64,000 nucleotides of DNA from Halosegnis longus. GTDB lineage: Archaea; Halobacteriota; Halobacteria; Halobacteriales; Haloarculaceae. Every line of letters starts with the position of its first letter. Within the stretch, counting starts at the first letter, position 1. The stretch is from assembly GCF_009663395.1 (NCBI RefSeq), contig NZ_QKNW01000001.1, positions 2,232,001-2,296,000 on the forward strand, in the 5' to 3' direction. Positions 26,748-35,085 of the stretch are shown piece by piece. The notes beneath the pieces are model-generated. The model made no database searches and was not told the DNA's origin. It was given only the letters and a program-made list of their open reading frames with translations. The translations under genes were made by a program, and so were the position numbers.

Positions 26748-26789
26748 CCGGGGCCCGACGCTTTTTTGATTGCCGTGTGGCCCTTCGGT

Positions 26790-26990
26790 ATGGGCTCTGA
26801 CGGACTCATCGACATCGACCAGTCCTGCTGGCGGCTGCTCGCGAAGTACAACCTCGCCCTCGCGACCGTCTTCGGCGTGGTTACCCTCGCCGCGCGGGTG
26901 ACCGACGCCGGGACGCTGCTCGTCGCCGAGAACGGCATTCTCGCGCTCGTCTTCGGCGCGCTTCAGACGTACGCGTGGCTCTCTGCCTGA
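26790..26990 (+). CDS. Small two-helix membrane protein
   Basis: A 66-residue protein with two hydrophobic segments, NLALATVFGVVTLAARV and LLVAENGILALVFGALQTY, separated by a short loop, so probably both ends face the same side of the membrane. Function unknown. The T-rich run at 26762-26767 can act as its TATA box at about -25, supporting a leaderless ATG at 26790. It stands between the APH-like gene and an MFS gene on the same strand. Confidence 0.65.
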   Translation: MGSDGLIDIDQSCWRLLAKYNLALATVFGVVTLAARVTDAGTLLVAENGILALVFGALQTYAWLSA

Positions 26991-27031
26991 GCCACGCCGC
27001 TTTTGCCCGTCGTCGCGCTCTCCGCGAGTAG

Positions 27032-28228
27032 ATGGCCGACGACCACGCGTCCGACTCGCCCGGCGTCGAGCCGCTGGTCTTCGTCGGCGGGCTCTGGCTG
27101 ACGGCGAAGCTGGCGCGGTACAGCTTTCCCGCGCTGTTCCCGACGCTCGAGGTGTCGCTGTCGGTTTCGAACAGCGAACTCGGCGTCGCCTACACCGCGA
27201 TGCTGCTCGTCTACGCGGTGGTGCAGTTCCCGAGCGGCGCACTCGCCGACGCGCTCGACGACGTGCGCGTCATCGCCGCCGGGGCCGCGACGGCCGCGGC
27301 CGGTGCCGTCGTCCTCCTCCTGCCGACCTCGTACGCGCTGCTCGTCGCCGGGATGTTGCTCGTCGGGCTCGGCACGGGCGTCCACAAGACCGTCGCCGTC
27401 GGACTGCTCGCCCGACTGTACCCGAGTCGGACCGGACGCGCCCTCGGCGTCTTCGACACCCTCGGCACGGTCGGTGGTATCGTCGCACCGCCGGCCGTCG
27501 TCTTCGCGCTCTCGTCGGTCGGCTGGCAGGCCCACTTCGCCGTCGTCGGCGGGGTCGTCGCGCTCCTGACGGTCGGCTTGCTCGTCCGGGTTCCGCGTGC
27601 GAACACCGGCGCGGGAGCGAGCGTCTCCGACCTGCGCGACCGCCTCGCCGTCCGGCCGTATCTCGGTCCGTTCCGCGACCGCGGCTTCCTGTTGTTCGTC
27701 GCCGTGACCCTCTGTTTCTCCTTCGCCTACAACGGGGTCGTGGCGTTTCTCCCCACCTACCTCGTCGAGCGGGGGCTGTCGGAGTCGACGGCCGCACTCC
27801 TCTACAGCGGGCTGTTCGCCGTCAGCGTCGTGCAGGTGGTGACCGGCGGACTCTCCGACCGGCTCGGCCGGCTCCCGCTCGTCGTCGGCGTGCTCGCGCT
27901 CGCGACGGGCGCGCTCGTCGGACTGGTCGTCGTCGGGGGAACGCTCCTCCCGCTGGGAGTCGCGACGTTGCTCCTCGGGATTGGGAGCCACGGATTCCGA
28001 CCGGTTCGCGCGGCGTATCTCTCGGCGGCGATTCCCGACGAGATTGCCGGCGGCGGACTCGGACTCGTGCGGACGCTACTGATGGGCGTCGGCGCTGTCG
28101 CTCCGGCGACGGTCGGTATCGTCGCCGACGCGACCAGCTTTCGGGTTGCCTTCTCGGTGCTCGCGGGGACGATGGGGCTGGCCGCCGGCTTCGCGCTCCT
28201 GACGACGCTCACTCGTCGGGGCGGGTAG
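27032..28228 (+). CDS. MFS transporter
   Basis: A 398-residue major facilitator with twelve predicted helices. The first half has FPSGALADALDDVRVI (motif A region) and GLGTGVHKTVAVGLLARLYPSRTGRALG, the second VTGGLSDRLGRLPLVVG, a second copy of motif A. It resembles the sugar/monocarboxylate or nitrate/nitrite-type MFS clades; substrate unknown. It follows the small membrane-protein gene by 41 bases and is followed by an alcohol dehydrogenase-like gene, possibly as one unit. Confidence 0.87.
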   Translation: MADDHASDSPGVEPLVFVGGLWLTAKLARYSFPALFPTLEVSLSVSNSELGVAYTAMLLVYAVVQFPSGALADALDDVRVIAAGAATAAAGAVVLLLPTSYALLVAGMLLVGLGTGVHKTVAVGLLARLYPSRTGRALGVFDTLGTVGGIVAPPAVVFALSSVGWQAHFAVVGGVVALLTVGLLVRVPRANTGAGASVSDLRDRLAVRPYLGPFRDRGFLLFVAVTLCFSFAYNGVVAFLPTYLVERGLSESTAALLYSGLFAVSVVQVVTGGLSDRLGRLPLVVGVLALATGALVGLVVVGGTLLPLGVATLLLGIGSHGFRPVRAAYLSAAIPDEIAGGGLGLVRTLLMGVGAVAPATVGIVADATSFRVAFSVLAGTMGLAAGFALLTTLTRRGG

Positions 28229-28256
28229 TTTTGTGGGCCGGCCGCGAGACGCATGT

Positions 28257-29261
28257 ATGCACGCCGCTGCGTTCACCGACCTCGTCGGTCCCGACGGTGT
28301 CGACCTCATCGAACAGCCCGACCCGACACCCGGCGACGGGGAGGCGCTCGTCGACGTGAAGGCCTGCTCGCTCAACCGCCACGACCTCTGGATTCTCGAC
28401 GGCGATTCCGCGATGATTCGCGGCGAGAGTCTCCCGTTCGTCTCCGGATTAGACCCGGCCGGCGTCGTCCGCGAGGCCCCCGCCGATTCCGATATCGAGG
28501 CCGGCGACCGCGTACTCCTGTGTCCGAACCAGACCTGCGGCACCTGCGACCGGTGTCGCGAAGGCCCCGAGAACACCTGCGAGCAGTTCTCACTGTACCA
28601 CGGTGGCTTTGCGGAGCAGGCAGTCGCTCCCGCTCACCGGCTAATTACCCTCCCCGATTCGCTCTCGTTTGCGGCGGCGAGCGCGCTTCCGACGGCGTAT
28701 CTCACCGCGTGGCACATGCTCGGAAAGGCCGACGTGACGGCCGGCGACCGCGTCTTCGTCCCGGGTGCGACCGGCGGGGTCGGGCTCGCGAGTATCCAAC
28801 TGGGGAACGTGCTCGGCGCGACCACCGTCGGCACGACCACCTCCGAGTCGAAGGCCGACCGACTCGCGCAGTTCGCCGACGAGGTGGTCGTCGGGGGCGA
28901 CGAGGAGACCCTGGTCGCGGGGGCCGGTGAGTCGAGCGCCGACGCCGCGCTCAATCACCTCTCCGGCTCATTCACCGACATCTGTGGTCGCGTCCTCCGA
29001 ACCGGTGGGACACAGGTCGTCTGTGGTCGGACCGCCGGCGCGACGCTCGACCAGCACGCCGCGCCATTCTTCCTTTCCCAACAGGCGATTCTCGGCAGCA
29101 CGATGGGGACCCAGCCGGAGCTCGAACGGCTCGTCTCGCTCGCCGGCGAGGGTCGGTTCGAGCCGCTGGTGGACGCGACCTACCCGCTCGCCGAGACGGG
29201 TGCCGCCTTCGCCGACATGAAAACGCGCGACGCGTTCGGCAAGCTCGTGGTCACGCCATAG
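28257..29261 (+). CDS. Zinc-type medium-chain alcohol dehydrogenase
   Basis: A 334-residue MDR-family dehydrogenase. The N-terminal GroES-like domain has CSLNRHDLWILDG, LDPAGVVRE and the structural zinc cysteines in CPNQTCGTCDRCREGPENTC; the Rossmann domain has VFVPGATGGVGLASIQLG. The usual catalytic-zinc site (Cys-x-x-Asp...GHE) is altered: SLNRHD and FVSGLDPAG, so this resembles quinone oxidoreductase-like or crotonyl-CoA reductase-like members. It reduces or oxidises a carbonyl with NAD(P)H. Start at 28257 gives MHAAAFTDLVGPDGV. Confidence 0.87.
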   Translation: MHAAAFTDLVGPDGVDLIEQPDPTPGDGEALVDVKACSLNRHDLWILDGDSAMIRGESLPFVSGLDPAGVVREAPADSDIEAGDRVLLCPNQTCGTCDRCREGPENTCEQFSLYHGGFAEQAVAPAHRLITLPDSLSFAAASALPTAYLTAWHMLGKADVTAGDRVFVPGATGGVGLASIQLGNVLGATTVGTTTSESKADRLAQFADEVVVGGDEETLVAGAGESSADAALNHLSGSFTDICGRVLRTGGTQVVCGRTAGATLDQHAAPFFLSQQAILGSTMGTQPELERLVSLAGEGRFEPLVDATYPLAETGAAFADMKTRDAFGKLVVTP

Positions 29262-29289
29262 CTATACGGCTCCGCCCGCACCCCTCGAT

Positions 29290-30918
29290 ATGGACCCGCT
29301 CGCTCGCGTCTCTCGTCTCCTCCTCGTCGGGACGGTCCTCCTCTCTGTGGGTATCGTCCTCAGACTCGCCCGCCCCGGGGGAGAGTGGGGACGAAGGCTC
29401 CGCTCGCGGCTCGTCCTCGGCGTGCCGTGGGGGACGCTGTTTACGACTCTGCTCGTCATCGCCGTCTACCTGTTCGTACAGGGTGGGCTCGGCAACTGGT
29501 ATCGCCCCGTCGTCATCCCGTTTCGCTCGTGGTCGTACTTCTATCCGCTCGGCATCCTCACCTCGGGGCTGGCACACTCCGGACCGGGCCATCTGCTCGG
29601 AAATCTGTTCGGCACTGTCCTGTTCGGCTCGCTCGCGGAGTACGCGTGGAGCCACTTCCCCACCCAGCGCGGGTCGTCGTCGTTCGGCTCGCGGCGGACG
29701 AATCCGTTCGTCCGGATTCTCGCCGTCCCTGTCGTCGCGGTGGTGCTGGCAGTCGTGACGGGGCTGTTCGCGCTCGGCCCGGTCATCGGCTTCTCGGGCG
29801 TCGTGTTCGCGTTCGCCGGCTTCGCGCTCGTCCGCTACCCCGTCGTCACGCTCGTGCTCGTCGTCGCGGGCGACTTGGTGAATCTGGGCTACAGCGCGCT
29901 CCGCTCGCCCGTCTTCACCGCCAGCGGCTCGACCCGGTACGTGACGCCGGGCTGGTCGGATATCGCCGTGCAGGGTCACGCGCTCGGCATCTTCATCGGT
30001 ATCGTGCTCGCCATCTTCCTCTTTCGCCGGCGCGAGGAGCTCCCATCACCGGGGCGTATCTGGCTCGGAACCCTCGGGTATGCGGCCGCACAGGGGCTGT
30101 GGGCGCTGTATCTCTTTCAGGGTGGGGACACGTACGTCCTCTTTCGAGCGGTCGGTGTCGCCGCGGTGTTCGCACTCGCCGCGCTCGTCACCCTCGCAGC
30201 CAAGAGTTCGGCCCGACCACTGCTGCCACAGACGGACCTGACCAGACGACAGGCCGCCGTACTGACACTCGTCGGTGTGCTCGCGCTCGTCGCCGGCATC
30301 GCCGTCCCGTACAATCTGCTCGTCGTCGACGACGCAGCAACGCCGGACGAGAGCGTCGAAATACGCGATTACACCGTCTTCTACGGCGAGGACGTGCCCG
30401 ACCAGTACGTCGGCGCGTACGACCTCCCCATCTACAACGCCTCGGGGGTGACGACGAGCGGCGTCATCGTCGCCAGCCCGGACAGGCAGGTGTGGCAGAC
30501 GGTGATACCGGCCGGGCGGCTCGCAGACGGTGAGGCGCGGACGGTGAGGGTCGGCGGCGTCGGCTGGCGCGACACCGTCGTCGCCCAGCGCGTCCAGTGG
30601 AACGTCGTCGGCAACCGCTCGGTGTACACGGTCCGGCTGAACCACGGCGTCGAGTCGACGCTCGCGTACACGTCAGCGCCGTCGCGCGCGACGCCCACTA
30701 TGGACGGGCGCAACGTCACAGTCGTCTCGACGCGCGACGGCTTCCGGCTCTCGGTCACCAGACGCGGGACCGAGCTGGGTCGCACGTCGATACCCGTCGC
30801 GAACGAGACGACGGCAGTGGGCGGGCTCTCAATCGAGAACGACGAGGGAACGCTCGTTGCGGTCAGCGGAGAAACGCGCGTCCCGGTCGCCCGGCGCGCG
30901 AGCACCCGCGGGAACTAA
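29290..30918 (+). CDS. Rhomboid-family intramembrane serine protease with extracytoplasmic C-domain
   Basis: A 542-residue membrane protein. The rhomboid core spans residues about 35-250: HSGPGHLLGNLFG (His/Asn of helix 2), GFSGVVFAFAG with the nucleophile Ser169, and HALGIFIG with the catalytic His230. Further helices follow to about residue 345 (LTLVGVLALVAGIAVPYNLLVV), then about 190 residues of beta-rich sequence without helices, likely outside the cell. It cleaves transmembrane substrates; haloarchaeal rhomboids have been linked to S-layer and pilin glycosylation. The long C-domain has no motif I recognise. Overlaps the convergent methyltransferase by four bases. Confidence 0.88.
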   Translation: MDPLARVSRLLLVGTVLLSVGIVLRLARPGGEWGRRLRSRLVLGVPWGTLFTTLLVIAVYLFVQGGLGNWYRPVVIPFRSWSYFYPLGILTSGLAHSGPGHLLGNLFGTVLFGSLAEYAWSHFPTQRGSSSFGSRRTNPFVRILAVPVVAVVLAVVTGLFALGPVIGFSGVVFAFAGFALVRYPVVTLVLVVAGDLVNLGYSALRSPVFTASGSTRYVTPGWSDIAVQGHALGIFIGIVLAIFLFRRREELPSPGRIWLGTLGYAAAQGLWALYLFQGGDTYVLFRAVGVAAVFALAALVTLAAKSSARPLLPQTDLTRRQAAVLTLVGVLALVAGIAVPYNLLVVDDAATPDESVEIRDYTVFYGEDVPDQYVGAYDLPIYNASGVTTSGVIVASPDRQVWQTVIPAGRLADGEARTVRVGGVGWRDTVVAQRVQWNVVGNRSVYTVRLNHGVESTLAYTSAPSRATPTMDGRNVTVVSTRDGFRLSVTRRGTELGRTSIPVANETTAVGGLSIENDEGTLVAVSGETRVPVARRASTRGN

Positions 30919-31535
30919 TCCCACCGTATCCGGAACAGTTCGGTGTCGAGCGTCCGCGTCTCCGCGTCGTGGTGGTCGTACTGGCTCGGCACGTCGAACT
31001 CGGCGGCGAAGGCGTGGGTCACCTCGCCACCCTCGTCTGCGGCGAACGACTCGACGAACTCGCGGCTGCCGGCGTTGTGGATGGAGTACGAGACCGACCC
31101 GAGTGTTCGGGCCGCAGCGAGGAAGGCGCGGTCGGCGTGTTCGTTCCCGTCGCGCGCCCCGAAGGGTGGATTCATCACGACGGTCGCGTCCGAACACGAG
31201 AGCGGCGGCCGGGTCGCGTCGCCGCGGAGCCACGCTACCTCGCTGCGCGCGCCGACGCGTGACTCGTTTTCGCTCGCGGTCGCGAGCGCGGCGGCGTCGA
31301 GTTCGACGCCCACCGACAGCCGCGCGCCGGCGAGCGCACTCGCGAGGGTCAACATCCCCGTCCCGCAACCCAAATCGACGACGGTTCGGTCCGCGATGTC
31401 GTCTTGGAGCGCGGCGACGTGGACGAGGTGGGCGGCGAGCTCCGGCGGCGTGCGGTACTGTTCGAGGTCGATACGCGGGGTATCGAAGCCTGCGACGACG
31501 CCGAGCTGCTGTGCGAGTTGACTGCGTTCGGTCAC
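30915..31535 (-). CDS. METTL5-like RNA/DNA N6-adenine methyltransferase
   Basis: A 206-residue class I SAM-dependent methyltransferase. Motif I is VVDLGCGTGMLTLASALAGA, motif II the acid in GVELDA, and the catalytic motif IV is NPPFGARDGNEHADRAFL, the N6-adenine type. The layout matches the archaeal COG2263 family related to METTL5, which methylates one adenosine of small-subunit rRNA. It is transcribed with dph2 just upstream (six-base gap), so both belong to a translation-related unit. Confidence 0.87.
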   Translation of the reverse strand: MTERSQLAQQLGVVAGFDTPRIDLEQYRTPPELAAHLVHVAALQDDIADRTVVDLGCGTGMLTLASALAGARLSVGVELDAAALATASENESRVGARSEVAWLRGDATRPPLSCSDATVVMNPPFGARDGNEHADRAFLAAARTLGSVSYSIHNAGSREFVESFAADEGGEVTHAFAAEFDVPSQYDHHDAETRTLDTELFRIRWD

Positions 31536-31541
31536 GTTACC

Positions 31542-32588
31542 TCACCAGGTGCCGTGGAAGGTGTCGAAGGAAAGCTCGTCGAGCGGTTTCTCGCCGATGG
31601 CGATCTCGTACTCGCCGGGGGTGAGCATGGGCTGTTTGAACTGCGGGCCGTCGTCGGTCGTGATGCGTGGACAGCCGGTGTTGACGTAGGCGTCGAAGCC
31701 GAACTGGGTGAGTCGGTCCGGCGTGACCTCGTCCATCGTCAGCATGTAGGCGTTCTCGTTGTTCTCGACGATTTCGTTGGCCACGTCCCAGCGACCCTGC
31801 CCGATTTTGGTACAGAAGACGACGCCCCACGTCTCTGCGTCCATCGCGCGGTGGACCGCGCCGTAGCGCTGTTTGAGGAACTTCTCGGTGTCCGCGATGG
31901 TGACGACGTTGTTGACGGGGTCGGCGATGACGACGTTCTTGTCGGGGTGTTCCATCGCCAGCCCGAGCGGGTGGAACTTCCCGCCGCCGACGTACAGCAC
32001 CTGGTCGGCGTCGATGTCCGCGGAGGCGTAGTTGCAGCCGAGCACCTGTCCCTCGTTGGTGAGTCGGTCGTCGCCGCGGCGGGTGTGGACGGTGTAGCCG
32101 CGGGCTTCGAGCCACTCGCGCATCTCGTCGAACTTGTTCATGTGCTGGGCGGTCGTGACGAGTCCCACGTCCGGATTCTCCTCGGGGTCTGCAAGCTCCT
32201 CCAGCGAATCCTCCATGATGGGTGCGACCTCGACGTTCGAGAACAGCGGGACGTAGATGATCTTGTCCGACTCCTTCATCGGGGAGTGGCCGAAGTGGAC
32301 GAACACGTCCGTCCGGCGCATCATGTACGTGTCGAGGTCACAGGCACCGTAACAGGGTTTGCCCGAAATCATGACGGTCACGTCCTCCGGGAGGAGGGCG
32401 CGGAGGTCGTCGGCGACGTGTGGGGCGCGCCGTTTCAACCCCTCCGGGAACTGGAGACCGATCTTCTGTGCGTTGCGCTCCTCGGCGGCCTCGACGATGC
32501 GGTCGAGTTCGTAATCCCACGTCCGCTCGTGTTTGAGGGCCATCCCCGTGTTCCGGAGGTCCCCTTCTGTGCGCGGCTCTTGACTCAT
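31542..32588 (-). CDS. dph2: 2-(3-amino-3-carboxypropyl)histidine synthase (diphthamide biosynthesis)
   Basis: A 348-residue archaeal Dph2, the non-canonical radical-SAM enzyme that starts diphthamide formation on elongation factor 2. The three [4Fe-4S] cysteines are visible, one per domain: KPCYGACDLD, VLGCNYAS and VNTGCPRITTDDG. Other family blocks are IGLQFPEGLKRRAP and YVGGGKFHPLGLA. Length is as expected. It lies upstream of the METTL5-like gene and is divergent from the YlbF-like gene. Confidence 0.95.
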   Translation of the reverse strand: MSQEPRTEGDLRNTGMALKHERTWDYELDRIVEAAEERNAQKIGLQFPEGLKRRAPHVADDLRALLPEDVTVMISGKPCYGACDLDTYMMRRTDVFVHFGHSPMKESDKIIYVPLFSNVEVAPIMEDSLEELADPEENPDVGLVTTAQHMNKFDEMREWLEARGYTVHTRRGDDRLTNEGQVLGCNYASADIDADQVLYVGGGKFHPLGLAMEHPDKNVVIADPVNNVVTIADTEKFLKQRYGAVHRAMDAETWGVVFCTKIGQGRWDVANEIVENNENAYMLTMDEVTPDRLTQFGFDAYVNTGCPRITTDDGPQFKQPMLTPGEYEIAIGEKPLDELSFDTFHGTW

Positions 32589-32673
32589 TACACGGTGTAT
32601 CGACCCGAGGCGTAAAACGAGCGCGCTTTCCCCTATTCGGCAAACCTAAACGGTCACAGTCCAACGGTAACGC

Positions 32674-33096
32674 ATGAGCACCGAACCCACGGAGGCGGAT
32701 CCGGAGGCGAACGCGGATTCGGGGATGGCGACGGCGGCACGCGTGACCGAACTCGCTAGCGACCTCGGTTCGACCATTCAGGAACTCGACTCCTACCAGC
32801 GGTTCGCGAAGGCGAAACGCGCCGTCGAGAACGACGAGGAGGCCCAACAGCGCATCCAGGAGTTCGAACAGCTCCGCGAGGAGTTCATGATGGCCCGCCA
32901 GTCCGGCGACGCCTCCAACGAGGACCTCCGTGAGCTACAGGCCGCACAGGAGGAACTCAACGAGATGCCGGTGATGGCCGAGTATCTCGAGGCACAAGAG
33001 CAGATGGAGATGGAGCTCCAGGAGCTGAACAAGATGATCTCCGCGCCCCTGTCGGTCGACTTCGGCGAGAAGGCGGGCGGCTGCTGTCAGGACTGA
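32674..33096 (+). CDS. YlbF/YmcA family protein
   Basis: A 140-residue, mostly helical and very acidic protein aligned with the YlbF/YmcA (com_ylbF) family: ASDLGSTIQELDSYQRFAKAKRAVENDEEAQQRI followed by a second long helix. In Bacillus these proteins form a complex that modulates RNase Y and phosphorelay; haloarchaeal copies have no tested role. The protein ends with GGCCQD, a double Cys that could bind metal or an Fe-S centre. A CCTAAA box lies 28 bases before the ATG. Confidence 0.8.
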   Translation: MSTEPTEADPEANADSGMATAARVTELASDLGSTIQELDSYQRFAKAKRAVENDEEAQQRIQEFEQLREEFMMARQSGDASNEDLRELQAAQEELNEMPVMAEYLEAQEQMEMELQELNKMISAPLSVDFGEKAGGCCQD

Positions 33097-33149
33097 ACGC
33101 CCCTCATTTTCCACAACAGTGATATGTTCGGGTAGCGACCGGTCTCTCG

Positions 33150-34181
33150 ATGGACCAGTCGACTCCGGCAAACGACCACGTACTCGCAGAGTTGACGATG
33201 ACGCGCGGCCGGACGGTCCAGTTGACCGCCGTCGGCACGCTCGGATTCGTCGTCGCGACTGCGGCCTTCGCGGCCGTCTATCAGGCCGTCACCGGTGAGC
33301 CTGCGGGGTTCCAGTTCGCCCCCGACGTCGGCTGGTGGACGAGTGCCCTCTACCTGCTCGCGCTCGCCGTCCTATCGCTTCTGTTCATCCCGCTTCACGA
33401 GTGGCTCCACGGGCTGGCGATTCGCTACTACGGCGGCGAGCCGAGCTACGGCGTCGGCGTCGCGCACTTCGTCCTTCCGTACGCGTACGCGACGACGGAT
33501 TACGAGTTCACCCGCGACCAGTTCGTCGTCGTCCTGCTCACGCCGCTGGTCGCGATTACCGCAGTCGCCACGCCAGCGATGGTGGTGCTCGGCTGGGGGT
33601 GGCTGGTGATTCCGCTCGCGGCCAACGCGGCCGGCGCAGTCGTGGACGTGTGGATGGCGCTGACGCTGACGAACTACCCCTCGCACGTTCTCGTCCAAGA
33701 TTACCGGGACGGCGTCCGCGTCCTCGGTCGCGAGGGCGACAGAGCGCGGTCCATCTCGATTGCGACGTTCGCGTGGAACGCACTCGCCGGCGGTGCGGTC
33801 GCCGTGTTCGCCATCCTCATCGTCGTCGCTATCGCGGGACCGACGCTTCTCTCGGCGCTGGGCGTGGACTCGTTCACCCTCGGTCGCCCGGGGACGTTCA
33901 CCTACGTGTTCCGGTACGTCTACTCGCCGACCGAAATCTCGCTCGGCGTCGGCCCGGGCGTGGTGAGTCTCGGTGCGCTCGTCGGCATCGCGTACTCGCT
34001 CGGAGCTACCTCGGCCGGTCGCGGTGAAGCGCGGCGATTTTTCCGTCGCGACCGCGAACGCCGACCATGGCACACGAGTTTCCCGGCTCCGACTGGGGCG
34101 ACTGGCTTCCGCGCGCGGTCGCCGACGCGACCCCCGACGGTGTCGACCTGTGGTATCTCGGCTGCAACGGCTTCATCCTGA
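33150..34181 (+). CDS. DUF3267 membrane zinc-metalloprotease-like protein, C-terminus doubtful
   Basis: A 343-residue open frame with about six hydrophobic helices. LFIPLHEWLHGLAIRYYGGEP has the zincin HExxH motif inside a helix, as in DUF3267/M50-like proteins, and AANAAGAVVDVWMALTL may supply the third ligand. The last 55 residues after LGATSAG are Arg/Pro/Thr-rich and lie in a frame that runs 115 bases into the following MBL gene, and do not look like real protein. A stop in another frame at 34025-34027 would give a natural end. A frameshift, a sequencing error or genuine read-through are all possible. Confidence 0.7.
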   Translation: MDQSTPANDHVLAELTMTRGRTVQLTAVGTLGFVVATAAFAAVYQAVTGEPAGFQFAPDVGWWTSALYLLALAVLSLLFIPLHEWLHGLAIRYYGGEPSYGVGVAHFVLPYAYATTDYEFTRDQFVVVLLTPLVAITAVATPAMVVLGWGWLVIPLAANAAGAVVDVWMALTLTNYPSHVLVQDYRDGVRVLGREGDRARSISIATFAWNALAGGAVAVFAILIVVAIAGPTLLSALGVDSFTLGRPGTFTYVFRYVYSPTEISLGVGPGVVSLGALVGIAYSLGATSAGRGEARRFFRRDRERRPWHTSFPAPTGATGFRARSPTRPPTVSTCGISAATASS

Positions 34182-34906
34182 AGGCGAGCGACGGCACGAC
34201 ACTGTTCATCGACCCGTACTGCGGAAACGGTGACCCGCCGCGAACCCGGCGGATGATTCCCGTCCCCTTCGACCCCGACGACGTTGCAGAGTGCGACGCC
34301 ATCCTCGCGACACACGAACACTCCGACCACGTCCACGGGCCGACCCAGCGCCCGATACTCGCGAACACAGACGCGACGTACTACGGTCCCGACGACTCAG
34401 TCGCCGTCACGGAGTCGGAGGGGTGGACCGACGACGCGGACACCGACGCCGACCAGTTCGAGACGGTGACCGAGGGCGATACCTTCGATGTCGGCGCGTT
34501 CACCGTCCACGTCGAACCCGCCCGGGACCCGGATGCGACCCACCCGGTCTCGTACGTCATCGACCACGAATCGGGGACGTTCTTCCACGGCGGCGACGCC
34601 CGCTCCAGCGAGGCGTTCGAAACCATCGGTAGCGAGTACGACATCGACCTCGCGGCGCTGGCGTTCGGCTCGTCGGGGTACCTCCCCGACCCCGACGGGG
34701 GCGTGATGTACAAGCAGTGGTACGCCGACGAGAACGAAGTTACCGAGGCGGCCACACAGCTTTCGCCCGACCGACTGCTCCCGACCCACTGGGACATCTG
34801 GAAGAACCTGACCGCCGACCCGACCGCGCTCCACCCGCATATCCGGTCGTCCGACCGGCCCCGAACGCTCGAACTGGCCGAGGTCGGCGACCGCGTCGAG
34901 CTATAA
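34067..34906 (+). CDS. MBL-fold metallo-hydrolase (UlaG/RomA-like)
   Basis: A 279-residue metallo-beta-lactamase-fold protein of the beta-lactamase_2 / UlaG-like type. It opens with VDLWYLGCNGFILKASDGTTLFIDPYCG; the metal motif is ATHEHSDHVHGP, later HPVSYVIDHESGTFFHGGDA and LLPTHWDIWK, typical of the clan that includes L-ascorbate-6-phosphate lactonase and NAPE-PLD. Substrate unknown. A GATTTTTCC box about 27 bases before the ATG supports a leaderless start at 34067, even though the upstream open frame overlaps it by 115 bases. Confidence 0.88.
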   Translation: MAHEFPGSDWGDWLPRAVADATPDGVDLWYLGCNGFILKASDGTTLFIDPYCGNGDPPRTRRMIPVPFDPDDVAECDAILATHEHSDHVHGPTQRPILANTDATYYGPDDSVAVTESEGWTDDADTDADQFETVTEGDTFDVGAFTVHVEPARDPDATHPVSYVIDHESGTFFHGGDARSSEAFETIGSEYDIDLAALAFGSSGYLPDPDGGVMYKQWYADENEVTEAATQLSPDRLLPTHWDIWKNLTADPTALHPHIRSSDRPRTLELAEVGDRVEL

Positions 34907-35085
34907 CTGCCGTAGCTGGCCTCACGCCCGGATTTTGCACCGGAACTGTCGTCTCTCGAACAGCGGCTCGTTCGGCCTCACTGAATGAATTCTATATCGC
35001 AGTATGTGATTTATGAGTTCGCCGAGCGACAGTCGTCACGGCGCGATACTGACAGACGGAGTGAATATTGGCGAGAATCAGGGAG

